DNA of 64,000 nucleotides, taken from NCBI GenBank assembly GCA_030149245.1, contig JASBRX010000023.1:124001-188000 (forward strand), read 5' to 3'. The translations under genes were made by a program, and so were the position numbers. Under the pieces are notes generated by a model. That model saw nothing but the letters and a program-made list of their open reading frames with translations. It had not been told where the DNA came from and did not search any database. This DNA is from Sphingomonas bacterium. GTDB lineage: Bacteria > Pseudomonadota > Alphaproteobacteria > Sphingomonadales > Sphingomonadaceae. Shown piece after piece: positions 50,301-58,695 of the stretch; position 1 is the stretch's first letter, and each line of letters begins with the position of its first letter.

Positions 50301-50569
50301 AAGCCGTTGCGGCTGAGTGATCGGGTATATTCGAGACCGGGAATGCCCGCGAGCGCGGTCTCGATCGGGAATGCGACTTGCTTCTCGACCAGTTCGGGCG
50401 AAAGCGCCGAGGCGCGGACGTTAATCTGCACCTGGTTGTTGGTGATGTCGGGAACGGCATCGATTGGCAGCCTCGACAAGGAGACCGCGCCGATAACCGC
50501 GGCGATGAGGGTCAGGAGCAGCACGAACCAGCGCCGCTCGACCGCGAAATTGACAATGCGTTCGATCAC
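47345..50569 (-). CDS. czcA: Heavy-metal RND efflux pump CzcA family, second copy
   Basis: A 1074-residue HME-RND pump with start MIERIVNFAVERRWFVL, central segment [15 protein letters not shown] and complete C-terminal helices. Divergent enough from the 14-17 kb copy to be a separate pump rather than a recent duplicate. An insert near residues 150-180 contains His residues (HMAHRPEDKHKAG). With the adjacent CzcB/CzcC proteins it exports divalent cations from the periplasm. Confidence 0.92.
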   Translation of the reverse strand: MIERIVNFAVERRWFVLLLTLIAAVIGAVSLSRLPIDAVPDITNNQVQINVRASALSPELVEKQVAFPIETALAGIPGLEYTRSLSRNGFAQVTAVFTDATDIYFARQQVAERLRTAEENLPEGVAPEMGPIATGLGEVYMWTVHMAHRPEDKHKAGEPGIQPDGSYITPEGDRLVSDADKATYLRTAQDWIVAPLLKSVPGLAGVDSIGGYVKQYQVVPDVQRLTALKLSLSDLAEALEANNSAVGAGVVDRNGEGLAVRSDARIANADQLARTVIATREGVPILLNQVATVKLGQATRMGSASENGREVVVGTAVMRIGENSRNVASAVADRLDEVNASLPTDIIIQPVLDRTGLVNSTIKTVAKNLSEGALLVVVVLFLLLGNFRAALIAALVIPITMLMTSFGMLRGGVSANLMSLGALDFGLIVDGAVIIVENALRRIAERQHHLGRTLDKGERLHAVASATREMIRPSVYGQAIIILVYVPLLTLTGVEGKTFTPMALTVILALVCAFILSLTFVPAMLAIWLSKPVEEKEGRIMTWLKRRYEPGLNKAMKRPRATIAAAVGAFVLAIGAFMTLGQEFLPQLDEGDATAQMLRVPGTSVEQSQTMQFRVEKAISAIPEVKFVFSKTGTAELASDPMPPNISDTFIIMKDRNEWADPKLPKAELVAKIEKALESLPGNAFEISQPIQMRFNELIAGVRGDIAVKVFGDDTDTMNATANQIAGILRNVEGATDVRVEQTEGLPMLDVRPNRDAMARLGITAQVMQDTLAAAIGGRDAGMIFEGDRRFAVTIRLTDAARADLQTLGQVPVPTPDGAFVPLESIADIAVTAGPNQISRENGKRRVVVQANVRGRDVAGVVEDARAAIAREVRLPAGEYLEWGGQFENLQSASQRLMLVVPACFALIILLLYGALGSVRDAAIVFTGVPLALVGGVLALFLRGMPFSISAAVGFIALSGIAVLNGLVMVTSIQDLMARGVARADAAWQGALARLRPVVMTALVASLGFVPMAIATGSGAEVQKPLATVVIGGLISATLLTLFVLPTLYARYGRRETDVAEVERDDVGPTEAIA

Positions 50570-50572
50570 GGA

Positions 50573-51769
50573 TCAATGCCCTCCGTGCTCGGCTTCGCCC
50601 TTGGCGAGCTCGGCCTTGAGCGTGAAGCTGCCATTACCGGCGACTTCTTCGCGACCGGTTAGGCCGGACGTGACTGTGACCGTACCGGCGCCGCGAGCGC
50701 CGAGTGTGACCGCCTGGGCGCGAAATCCGGTCGCAGTGCGGACGAACACGGTGTTACGGTTTTCGACGGTCTGGACTGCGGCAGCCGGCACGCTGACCGC
50801 GCCGCCCCCTTCGCCGGGCAAACCCAATATCGCGGACACCGGTTCGCCGACACGCCACTGGCCGGCACGGTTGTCGATCAGCGCGATGGCGGCAACCAGG
50901 CGCGTCGTTTCGTCGAGCACTGGCGAGACGAAGCTGAGCACCGCAGCCGAGCGGCGGCCACCCGCGCTGATCTCGACCGGCGTGCCAACCCGCACGCGCG
51001 CGGCATCGGACGGTGAAAGCGAAATCGTTACCGCGACGCGCGACAGGTTGGAGACGCGAAACAGTTCGGCATCTGCCGCAACCGTTTGGCCGAGCACAAC
51101 CGGTCGTGCGGTGATGCGCCCGCCAAGCGGCGCGACGACACCGATGCGGTTGAGTGCGCCACCGCCGACGCCAGCCGCAGAGACCTGCTGTTGGGCAAGG
51201 CGCAGTGCGATACCGGCCTCAGTCGCCGCGGTGCGAGCCGCGATAAGATCGCGTTCCGGCGAGACACGCAGCTTGAACAGCCGGTCTTCGCGCCGCAGAT
51301 TGGATTGGGCGAGCGCCGAACGTGCCCGCGCCGCTTCGACCTCGGCCCTGAGCGACGCGGCTTCACGGCTTTCGATCACGGCGACCACCTGGCCGCGCGC
51401 GACGGCGTCGCCCAGATTGCGGTTGAGTGCGACGACGCGACCGCCAATCGCTGCGGAGACCACTTGTGTCCCCTGCGGATCGCCCTCGATCGTCGCCGGG
51501 AGCGTCAGCGCGCCGCCGCCGGAGGACAAGACCCGGACAACCTCGATGCCCGCAGCCTTGATCTGCGGTGCGGTCAGCGTGATGACGCCTTCCTCGCCTT
51601 CGCCTTCTCCATGGGCGGCTTCGTTGCCGCCATGATCATCCCCGGCCTCCGCACCGGCTTCCGTGGCCTCGCTGTTGTTGGCGGCATCCTCGCCACCTGA
51701 GCAACCTGCAAGCAGCATCGCCAGGACGAGCGGTGCCGCAGCCCCGCTTACGAGCTTTTTCATCGTCAA
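50573..51769 (-). CDS. czcB: CzcB-type periplasmic adaptor, second copy
   Basis: A 398-residue adaptor with lipobox LLAGCSGGED, a His/Glu-rich N-terminus (GDDHGGNEAAHGEGEGEEG), lipoyl/hairpin segment (VVSAAIGGRVVALNRNLGDAVARGQVVAVIESREAASL) and a C-terminal EAEHGGH tail. The His/Glu stretch is a likely metal funnel. It overlaps the czcC stop by four bases and is followed by czcA after three. Confidence 0.9.
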   Translation of the reverse strand: MTMKKLVSGAAAPLVLAMLLAGCSGGEDAANNSEATEAGAEAGDDHGGNEAAHGEGEGEEGVITLTAPQIKAAGIEVVRVLSSGGGALTLPATIEGDPQGTQVVSAAIGGRVVALNRNLGDAVARGQVVAVIESREAASLRAEVEAARARSALAQSNLRREDRLFKLRVSPERDLIAARTAATEAGIALRLAQQQVSAAGVGGGALNRIGVVAPLGGRITARPVVLGQTVAADAELFRVSNLSRVAVTISLSPSDAARVRVGTPVEISAGGRRSAAVLSFVSPVLDETTRLVAAIALIDNRAGQWRVGEPVSAILGLPGEGGGAVSVPAAAVQTVENRNTVFVRTATGFRAQAVTLGARGAGTVTVTSGLTGREEVAGNGSFTLKAELAKGEAEHGGH

Positions 51770-53043
51770 TTCCCCGTTTGCACCGGCGTGGGAGCCGGTG
51801 TGGTCAGCCGGGCGAGACGCGCCTCGGCATCATGATATTGTTCGAGCGCATCGACCGCGGCGGTGCGGGCATCGAGCAGTGCCTGTTCGGCTTCGAGCAG
51901 GACCAGCTGGTCGAACTTGCCCTCGCCATAGCCAATGCGTGCGATGCGCGCGGCTTCCTGTGCGGCACTGAGTGCCGGACCAGACGCCCGCACGCTTGCC
52001 GCCGCCCGATCGCGGTCGGCGCGCGCCGCAGTGATCGCACGTTCAGCCTCGAAGCGAGCCACTCGCCGCTTGGCTTCACTCTGGTTGCGCAGCGCCGTGG
52101 CCTGCCCCACGGCAGCCCGGCCGTTGTTGAACACCGGCAGCGGCACCGAGACGCCCAAGACCATCGCCATGTCGCCGCTGGCCTGAAGACGGCGCGTACC
52201 CGCGCTTACCGTCAGGTCGGGGATGCGCTGGCTTCGCGCGAGGCGAAGTTGTGCATCGGCGGTGGCGACGTCGGCACCCGCGGCCGCGAGCGCCAACGTG
52301 CCATCCGCATTTGCCGGTGTCGCAGGGCCCGCCCGAACGTTGTCGATACGATCGAACCACGGCTGGTCGAGGGCACCGGGCAGGCTGGCGCCGACGAACT
52401 GGGCGAGCGCCAGCCGGTTCGCCTCGACGCTGCGCTGCGCACGCTCCAGCTCGGCTTCCGCGTTTGCCGCCAGCAAGGCAGCGCGCTGCTGATCGATGGG
52501 CGAATTCGCACCGGCTTCGACCCGGTCGCGCGCGATACGCAAATTTTCGCGCGTGACCCCAAGCTGGTCCTGCGCGATCGTCAGCCTTCGTTCGGCGGCG
52601 ACCGCCTCAATATACGCTTGTGTGACTAGTAGCCTGAGGTCGGCTCGCGTGATCACCGCGTCAATCCTAGCGCGCGCCGTCTGCGCGTCGGCTACTGCGA
52701 TGCGTGCGGGTCGCTTACCGCCGAGTTCGAGCGGAAGCGCGAACGCAATCGTTGTCTCGGCTTCGTTGATGCCCTTGTACGGGCCGGTGCCGATTACATT
52801 CTCGACATCGGCGCTGAGCGTCGGGTTCGGTCGCAACGCAGCGACTACACGACCCGCTTCGGCGGCTTCGATGCCGAGCGCCGCCACTTCGTTGGCTGGC
52901 GCGATCGCGCCCGCCTGAGCCAACGCTTCGTCAAGCGTTAGCGTCTCGCCAGCTGAGACCGGCGCGGACGATGTCGAACTTTGCGCCTGCGCAATCCCTG
53001 CGCACGACGCCGCGGCGAGAAGCGCCGCGTAGATGGACTTCAT
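51766..53043 (-). CDS. czcC: CzcC-type outer-membrane channel, second copy
   Basis: A 425-residue TolC-like protein with signal peptide (LLAAASCAGIAQAQ) and two helical repeats (LTLDEALAQAGAIAPANEVAALGIEAAEAG; EGKFDQLVLLEAEQALLDARTAAVDALEQYHDAEARLARL). Forms the outer-membrane part of the second efflux pump. The small His-rich gene precedes it by 60 bases. Confidence 0.9.
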   Translation of the reverse strand: MKSIYAALLAAASCAGIAQAQSSTSSAPVSAGETLTLDEALAQAGAIAPANEVAALGIEAAEAGRVVAALRPNPTLSADVENVIGTGPYKGINEAETTIAFALPLELGGKRPARIAVADAQTARARIDAVITRADLRLLVTQAYIEAVAAERRLTIAQDQLGVTRENLRIARDRVEAGANSPIDQQRAALLAANAEAELERAQRSVEANRLALAQFVGASLPGALDQPWFDRIDNVRAGPATPANADGTLALAAAGADVATADAQLRLARSQRIPDLTVSAGTRRLQASGDMAMVLGVSVPLPVFNNGRAAVGQATALRNQSEAKRRVARFEAERAITAARADRDRAAASVRASGPALSAAQEAARIARIGYGEGKFDQLVLLEAEQALLDARTAAVDALEQYHDAEARLARLTTPAPTPVQTGN

Positions 53044-53103
53044 GATGGAACACTCCTGACAGCCACAAACAGCCGCCGGGCATCGGCCCGCGGCGGAGGG
53101 GCG

Positions 53104-53439
53104 TCAGGCTTGCGGAGGTCTCAACGCGGGGTCGGGCGCGGCCGCGACCAGCACACTCGCCGGGCCGCGATCACGAATATTCTCATGTGAGGTTAGCGTC
53201 GCTGTCACAGCGGCATCGTCGAGCGACGCGAAATGGTGGCCGTGGCAGCCGCCGTGCTGATGCGCGATGTTCTGGTCGCTCTTGCCGGTCTCCGGCGCGT
53301 TCTGATCGGCGTGATCCACGCCCGGCAGCGAGGGAGCCATCTCGACGCAGATCGACCGCTCCACGGCATGCGCGACCGGCGCAGTGCCGATCGACAGCAG
53401 CGCAAACGCACAAAGCATCAAGGTGAGCAGACGGATCAT
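53104..53439 (-). CDS. Small His-rich secreted protein upstream of czcCBA, copy 2
   Basis: A 111-residue protein with signal peptide (LMLCAFALLSIGTAPVAHA), then HADQNAPETG and a Cys/His cluster HQHGGCHGHHF. It starts the second czc operon in the same position as the His-rich gene at 19863-20246. CzcI-like or metal-buffering function is inferred from place and composition only. Confidence 0.75.
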   Translation of the reverse strand: MIRLLTLMLCAFALLSIGTAPVAHAVERSICVEMAPSLPGVDHADQNAPETGKSDQNIAHQHGGCHGHHFASLDDAAVTATLTSHENIRDRGPASVLVAAAPDPALRPPQA

Positions 53440-53638
53440 CGCGATGCCGCGTTATCCTGTCGAGGCCGGGTTGTCATCTGCAAAGTGTGCGCCAATGAAA
53501 TTGATATAGCGTATCATATCGCCGACGGAAGTGAATTGGGCCACCGTCATTTCGAGTTAACGCTTGAGACCATAAAGATCCTCGCCAAAAGTCTGAACTC
53601 ATTCCGTATCGATGTCCGATGTATTTCATCTTCATCTT

Positions 53639-54292
53639 TCATTTGACTTGCAGACGGAAGATGCCGTGCTGCCCGGACGCGGAAATTTCACGCTTAGCCT
53701 GACGGATAATCTGAACACCGCCGGTGATCCCCAGGCCGGCCATGATCGCTGCCACGATCAGATCAGGCCAGGCCGTCCCGGTGCCGAACACCCCGACAGC
53801 AGCCATGACCACGGCGATGTTGCCGATCGCATCGTTGCGCGAGCAGATCCACACCGACCGCATGTTCGCGTCGCCCGCGCGGTAGCGGTAGAGCATCAGT
53901 GCAACCCCGGCATTTGCGATCAGCGCCACGAAGCCAATAACGCCCATCACCTCGGCCTCGGGCGTCTGTCCGTCCCACACTGCCCATAAGGTTGCGCCGA
54001 GAACATAGGCACCAAGCAGAAGGAGCGTTACGCCCTTGAACAGTGCGGCACGCGCCCGCCAGCCGAGCGCCATGCCGGCAACGCCGAGGCTGATCGCATA
54101 GTTGGCCGCGTCGCCCAGGAAATCGAGTGCATCGGCCTGAAGCGCTTTCGATCCGCCCGCGACACCGGCGACCATCTCGGTCACGAACATCGTCGCGTTA
54201 ACCAGCAGCGCGATCCACAGCGCGCGCCGCCATTTGGGGTCATTGTTCGCGTCGGATTTGTCCGACGCACAGCTGTTACAGGCCATTGCCAC
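53639..54292 (-). CDS. Cation diffusion facilitator (Co/Zn/Cd)
   Basis: A 217-residue CDF-type transporter with a Cys-rich start (ACNSCASDK), six membrane segments and the metal-site motifs QADALDFLGDAAN in helix 2 and CSRNDAIGN in helix 5. It is shorter than typical CDF proteins because the C-terminal cytosolic domain is missing, which is usual for this subgroup. Divergent from merR, with a MerR-type operator between them. Confidence 0.87.
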   Translation of the reverse strand: MAMACNSCASDKSDANNDPKWRRALWIALLVNATMFVTEMVAGVAGGSKALQADALDFLGDAANYAISLGVAGMALGWRARAALFKGVTLLLLGAYVLGATLWAVWDGQTPEAEVMGVIGFVALIANAGVALMLYRYRAGDANMRSVWICSRNDAIGNIAVVMAAVGVFGTGTAWPDLIVAAIMAGLGITGGVQIIRQAKREISASGQHGIFRLQVK

Positions 54293-54321
54293 CTCGCGCG
54301 ACTCGATGTGACTGGCTATAT

Positions 54322-54347
54322 GGATCCTGTAGTAACTCCAGGGTCAA
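54322..54347 (-). promoter_or_regulatory. MerR-type operator/promoter between the CDF and merR genes
   Basis: On the minus strand TTGACC (54347-54342) lies 19-20 bases from ATATAG/CATATA, and the spacer holds the dyad CCTGTAGT-A-ACTCCAGG (54326-54342, plus-strand reading). This closely follows the ACCCTGTAGT/ACTACAGGGT pattern of ZntR/CadR/PbrR sites. It would drive the CDF gene under control of the divergent merR gene. Confidence 0.75.
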
Positions 54348-54352
54348 TGGGC

Positions 54353-54742
54353 ATGAAAATCGGCGAGCTTGCGCGAGCGACCAGCACCAAGGTTGAAACG
54401 ATCCGCTTTTACGAGAAAATCGGTTTGCTTCCCGCGCCCGCTCGGACTGCAGCGAATTATCGCGCCTACAATCAAAATCAACTGGCCCGCCTGTCCTTCG
54501 TGCGCCGCGCCCGCGACCTTGGCTTTACGCTCGATCAGATACGCGGCTTGCTCGCTTTGTCAGATGATCGCGACCAGTCTTGCAGCGCAGTCGATACCGT
54601 GGCTCGTCAGCACGTTTCCGAAATCGACCGCAAGATCGCCGATTTGCGGGCGCTCCGCCGCGAGCTGCAAGAGATGCTCGACCAATGCAGCCAGGAGACG
54701 ATCTCAACATGCCGGATCATTGAGTCTTTAGCGCCATGCTGA
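54353..54742 (+). CDS. MerR-family metal-responsive regulator (CadR/PbrR-like)
   Basis: A 129-residue regulator from ATG 54353. The helix-turn-helix is MKIGELARATSTKVETIRFYEKIGLLPAPARTAANYRAY, and the dimer helix and metal-loop Cys residues follow (DRDQSCSAVD near residue 77, CSQETISTCRIIESLAPC at the end). Cys positions match Cd/Pb/Zn-sensing MerR proteins. The open frame begins further upstream, but this ATG has the family N-terminus. Confidence 0.9.
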   Translation: MKIGELARATSTKVETIRFYEKIGLLPAPARTAANYRAYNQNQLARLSFVRRARDLGFTLDQIRGLLALSDDRDQSCSAVDTVARQHVSEIDRKIADLRALRRELQEMLDQCSQETISTCRIIESLAPC

Positions 54743-54953
54743 CTTTGCGTTTCGTTGAGCAAAGTGGCGAACGACCGATTCGGTCGCTCCAAGCGCTCGC
54801 AGAGATACCCGACCCTGGGCGTTAGCTTGTAGAAGCTGACTCCGAAAAGCGACCGTTCCCAGAACGTCCGCGCAAGGTTATTGCCGTAAATAATTGATCG
54901 CACAGCGCAGTATGAGTCAGTGCTAAGACTGCCAATCTCCGGGGGATGGACCG

Positions 54954-56891
54954 ATGAAGCTCGCGCATTTGCGCATCTGTAACTTCAGGTGCTTTGGAAA
55001 TGTCGCTACTGAGATCGGGTTGGACGACACCACGTTCATCCTCGGACCTAACGGCACCGGCAAAACTGCGATCCTGCAGGCGCTGGCAAGAATGTTCAGT
55101 CTCGATCCTGCGCTGCGCAAGATCAGGCATTCGGATTTTCACATTGCAACCGATGAAGCACCCGATGCCGCGCCGGAAGAGCGCAGGCTCTGGATCGAAG
55201 CCGATTTCGACTTTCCCGAACTCGAACTGGACGACGAAGGCGCCATGCCCGCCGTGCCGGGCAATTTCGCGCACATGCTGATGGTGGACGATGATGAGGC
55301 TGTGCGCGTCCGTTTCCGTCTGGCTGCGACGCTCGATCAGGATGGCGATATTGAGGAAACCTTCACCTATGTGACCAAAACCGACGATGCAGGGGTGCCG
55401 ACCGAGGAAAGCCGCGCATCCAAGCAAGATCGCAATGCCATTCAGGTGCACTATCTGCCCGCTCGGCGCGATCCTTCCGATCATATCTCCTACTCGTCCA
55501 ATGCGCTGTTGGGCCGGGCATTGCGGGCGGCGGACTGGAGCGGTGAACGTGCGGCAATCGGCGATCTCACCGCGCAGATCACCGCAGCGCTGACGGGCAA
55601 CGCCGCCATCGAAAGCATTGGCGAATCCCTGACCACGATCTGGAGCCAACTGCACAAGGGCCAGTTCTTCGCCGACCCCGGGGTTTCCTTCGAGCAGAGC
55701 GAGATCGATACGCTGCTTCGCCATTTGAGCCTGACGTTCACGCCCGGACACGGTGAACCTCTCGTTGATTTTTCGCGGTTGAGCGACGGTCAGCAGTCGC
55801 TGCTCTACATCTCGCTGGTACTCGCCATGCGCGAGATCAGCGACAAGGTGCTAGCAGGCGAGCTGTGCGCGTTCGATATCGATAAGCTGCGGCCCGCAAT
55901 CTTCACTCTGATTGCGGTCGAAGAGCCGGAGAACAGCCTATCGCCACATTATCTGGGACGCATCGTGCGTGCCGTTTCCGAATTCGCCAAAGGTCAGAAT
56001 ACCCAGGCGCTGGTGGCAACGCACGCGCCGTCGCTTCTGCGGCGGGTTGCGCCCGAGACCATTCGTTATCTGCGGCTCGACGGCAACCGCCGCACGGTCG
56101 TTACGCGTGTCGTGCTTCCTCAAAATGCGGACGCCGCCAAATATGTGCGCGAAGGCATACAAGCCTTTCCGGAGCTGTATTTCTCGCGGTTCGTGATCCT
56201 GGGTGAAGGCGACAGCGAGGAGGTCGTTCTGCCGCGGCTGCTCGGCGCGCGCGGGATTCTTACCGATGACGCGTCGATTTCGATTGTTCCCCTGGGCGGT
56301 CGGCACGTCAATCATTTCTGGCGGTTGCTGCACGCGCTCGGCATTCCGCACGCGACACTGCTCGACCTTGACCTTGCTCGCTATCAAGGAGGCTGGGGCC
56401 GGATCAAATATGCCGCGAAGCAACGCCTCAAATACGGCGATATCGAAAACGCCGGCATCGACGACGACGATATCGCGGGCATTCCGGCCTGGGACAGCGA
56501 TCTGGGATTGCTGGACGATGACGATGATTGGATCGAGTATTTCGCAGATCGAGGAATCTTCTTCTCTTCTCCGCTCGATCTCGACTTCATGATGATCGAA
56601 GCCTTCGGCGAAGTGTACAAGATTGACGACGACGAGCGCGAGGAACCGGATGAAACCACGCTCAAGGCGGTTCTTGGCAAGAAGCACGACGCAGTTGATG
56701 GCCAGTACTCCGACGAGCAGCTGGAGCTGTTCGATGCCTATCACCGCAGGTTCAAGCTCGGCAGCAAGCCTGCTTGGCACATCCGGGCGATGGCGGCGCT
56801 CGATGATGCGGAACTAGCGGCCGACATGCCAGCAGTCATGACAGCGCTAATCGATTATGTTGAAACCGCACTGGAAGGCCTGCCAGAATGA
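54954..56891 (+). CDS. gajA: GajA-like OLD-family ATPase/TOPRIM nuclease (Gabija)
   Basis: A 645-residue protein with an ABC/AAA-type ATPase domain: Walker A GPNGTGKT (31-38), signature LSDGQQS (276-282) and Walker B AVEEPEN (about 321-327). A C-terminal TOPRIM nuclease follows with ILGEGDSEE (Glu about 418) and LLDLDLAR (about 469-476). OLD-family proteins paired with a UvrD-like helicase define the Gabija anti-phage system. It is a little longer than the studied GajA (about 580 residues). Stop and next start overlap (ATGA). Confidence 0.82.
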   Translation: MKLAHLRICNFRCFGNVATEIGLDDTTFILGPNGTGKTAILQALARMFSLDPALRKIRHSDFHIATDEAPDAAPEERRLWIEADFDFPELELDDEGAMPAVPGNFAHMLMVDDDEAVRVRFRLAATLDQDGDIEETFTYVTKTDDAGVPTEESRASKQDRNAIQVHYLPARRDPSDHISYSSNALLGRALRAADWSGERAAIGDLTAQITAALTGNAAIESIGESLTTIWSQLHKGQFFADPGVSFEQSEIDTLLRHLSLTFTPGHGEPLVDFSRLSDGQQSLLYISLVLAMREISDKVLAGELCAFDIDKLRPAIFTLIAVEEPENSLSPHYLGRIVRAVSEFAKGQNTQALVATHAPSLLRRVAPETIRYLRLDGNRRTVVTRVVLPQNADAAKYVREGIQAFPELYFSRFVILGEGDSEEVVLPRLLGARGILTDDASISIVPLGGRHVNHFWRLLHALGIPHATLLDLDLARYQGGWGRIKYAAKQRLKYGDIENAGIDDDDIAGIPAWDSDLGLLDDDDDWIEYFADRGIFFSSPLDLDFMMIEAFGEVYKIDDDEREEPDETTLKAVLGKKHDAVDGQYSDEQLELFDAYHRRFKLGSKPAWHIRAMAALDDAELAADMPAVMTALIDYVETALEGLPE

Positions 56892-58546
56892 TCTCAGTCG
56901 AGCGATGGTCTCCTGCCGACGGTTTGACGCTCGAGCCGAACGCGCTGGCTGCCGCTACGGAGATCGCACGTAATCTGGCGCTGACCGCAGGTCCGGGTGC
57001 CGGCAAGACCGAAATGCTCGCGCAACGCGCGGACTTCCTGCTTCGGACCGGCACTTGCCGCTATCCGCGGCGGATCCTCGCTATTTCCTTCAAGACCGAT
57101 GCCAGTCAGAATTTAAAGGCGCGCGTCCGCAAGCGTTGTGGGTCCGAATTGGCGGCGCGCTTCGACAGTCACACCTTTCACGCATTTGCCAAGCGGATCA
57201 TCGATCGCTTTCGTCCAGTGCTCACCGGACGGGATGCCCTGGACCCAGACTATTCGATCGGCACACGTCGGGTGCAGCGCCAGTCCATCACCTTCGCTGA
57301 CATGGTGCCGCTCGCCCATACGATCATCGAAGCCAGCCTCATTGCGCGCAACGCAGTGCGTCAGACCTACACCCATATCTTTCTCGATGAATTCCAGGAC
57401 TGCACGGCCGAGCAATATCGCCTGATTCTCGCTTGTTTCGGGGGGACCTCGGCGATCCTGACAGCGGTGGGCGATACCAAGCAAAGCATCATGGGCTGGG
57501 CCGGCGCGCTTGAGGGTATCTTCCAGACCTTTGCCGATGAGTTCGATGCGCTGCCGCGCAACCTCTACCAGAATTTCCGATCCGCACCGCGGTTACGCCG
57601 CATGCAGAATGCGATGGTCAAAGTGATGGATCCGCCCGCCGCGCTCGACGATGCGGATATCCTCGGCGAGGAGGGCGAGATCGCTATTCTTCGTTTCGAC
57701 GATGATGACGAAGAAGCTGCCAGCCTCACGGGGCAAATCCGCGACCTGATCGACGATGGCGTCCAACCCTCTGAAATCGCTATTCTCGTCAGCAAGCAGC
57801 AGAACCTCTATTGCCAGCGCCTTACGGCCGCATTCGAGGCCGCTGAAATCCCGTTTCGTGAGGAAGACAAGGAACAGGATCTGGCCTCGGAGCCGGTCGC
57901 CTGCCTGCTCATCGACTTTCTTCTAGTCGCCAGCGGTTCGCGGCAACCCGCTGCCTATCGTCGATTGCTGGACATCGTCGTGTTCAACCATGGCCATGAC
58001 GAGGAACGCGAATATCAGCTGCGTTCACGCTGGGATCGCTTCGTTACAGAAACTAGGCGGCAGATCGCGTCGGCAGAGATCAATCTAGGCCACATCAACG
58101 ACCTGCAAACCGTTGCCACGGCGCTGGTAGGCGCAGTCGGGCGCGACAATCTCATCGCGCTTTCGCCTGACTACGCGCATGGTGGCCGCCTCAACCAACT
58201 GATAGAACAGGCACTCGAACGCGCGCATCTGTTGCTGCAAAGCAACGCGAACCCGGCGACGGCCTTGGCGTCCTTCTCTGGCGACAGCGCGGTCCGCATC
58301 ATGTCGGTGCATAAGAGTAAGGGTCTGGAGTTTGATACAGTCGTCATTCTCGCGGTCGAGAAAGAGACTTTCTGGGGCGAATCATCGGCGGAACGCGCTG
58401 CCTATTTTGTCGGGATTTCCCGCGCTAAACAAAGGCTTTGGCTAACCACGTGTCACTGTCGCCAGCGCCCGGATGGCGCTAAACGCTGGGATGTCGAGCG
58501 CCGGGGGCACGACGAATTTCTTGGCTACGCACTTGATGGCGATTGA
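56888..58546 (+). CDS. gajB: GajB-like UvrD-type helicase (Gabija)
   Basis: A 552-residue SF1 helicase: Walker A AGPGAGKTEML, Ia AISFKTDASQNLKARV, II FLDEFQDCTAEQ, III VGDTKQSIMGWAG, IV NLYQNFRSAPRL, V IMSVHKSKGLEFDTVVI and VI YFVGISRAKQRLWL. It is translationally coupled to the GajA-like gene. In Gabija the helicase senses DNA ends and activates GajA. It is convergent with the three-gene operon on the minus strand. Confidence 0.85.
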   Translation: MISVERWSPADGLTLEPNALAAATEIARNLALTAGPGAGKTEMLAQRADFLLRTGTCRYPRRILAISFKTDASQNLKARVRKRCGSELAARFDSHTFHAFAKRIIDRFRPVLTGRDALDPDYSIGTRRVQRQSITFADMVPLAHTIIEASLIARNAVRQTYTHIFLDEFQDCTAEQYRLILACFGGTSAILTAVGDTKQSIMGWAGALEGIFQTFADEFDALPRNLYQNFRSAPRLRRMQNAMVKVMDPPAALDDADILGEEGEIAILRFDDDDEEAASLTGQIRDLIDDGVQPSEIAILVSKQQNLYCQRLTAAFEAAEIPFREEDKEQDLASEPVACLLIDFLLVASGSRQPAAYRRLLDIVVFNHGHDEEREYQLRSRWDRFVTETRRQIASAEINLGHINDLQTVATALVGAVGRDNLIALSPDYAHGGRLNQLIEQALERAHLLLQSNANPATALASFSGDSAVRIMSVHKSKGLEFDTVVILAVEKETFWGESSAERAAYFVGISRAKQRLWLTTCHCRQRPDGAKRWDVERRGHDEFLGYALDGD

Positions 58547-58695
58547 GCCGAACTTATGCAGCGATCAGCAAAACTCGACATCGGCGTGATTGTGTCAAGC
58601 TCGGTGAGCTCTTGGAGTTCTCGCAGGCACCTGACGAGAATCCGCTGTGCCAGTTTTCAAACCAGTCGGACAGTCGTGCTGGCGCGTATGTGCGA

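Noticed and set aside
47279..50320. 1013-codon open frame on the plus strand
   Set aside because: It is the exact antisense of czcA, Arg/His/Asp-rich without family motifs; a shadow of high-GC codon bias.
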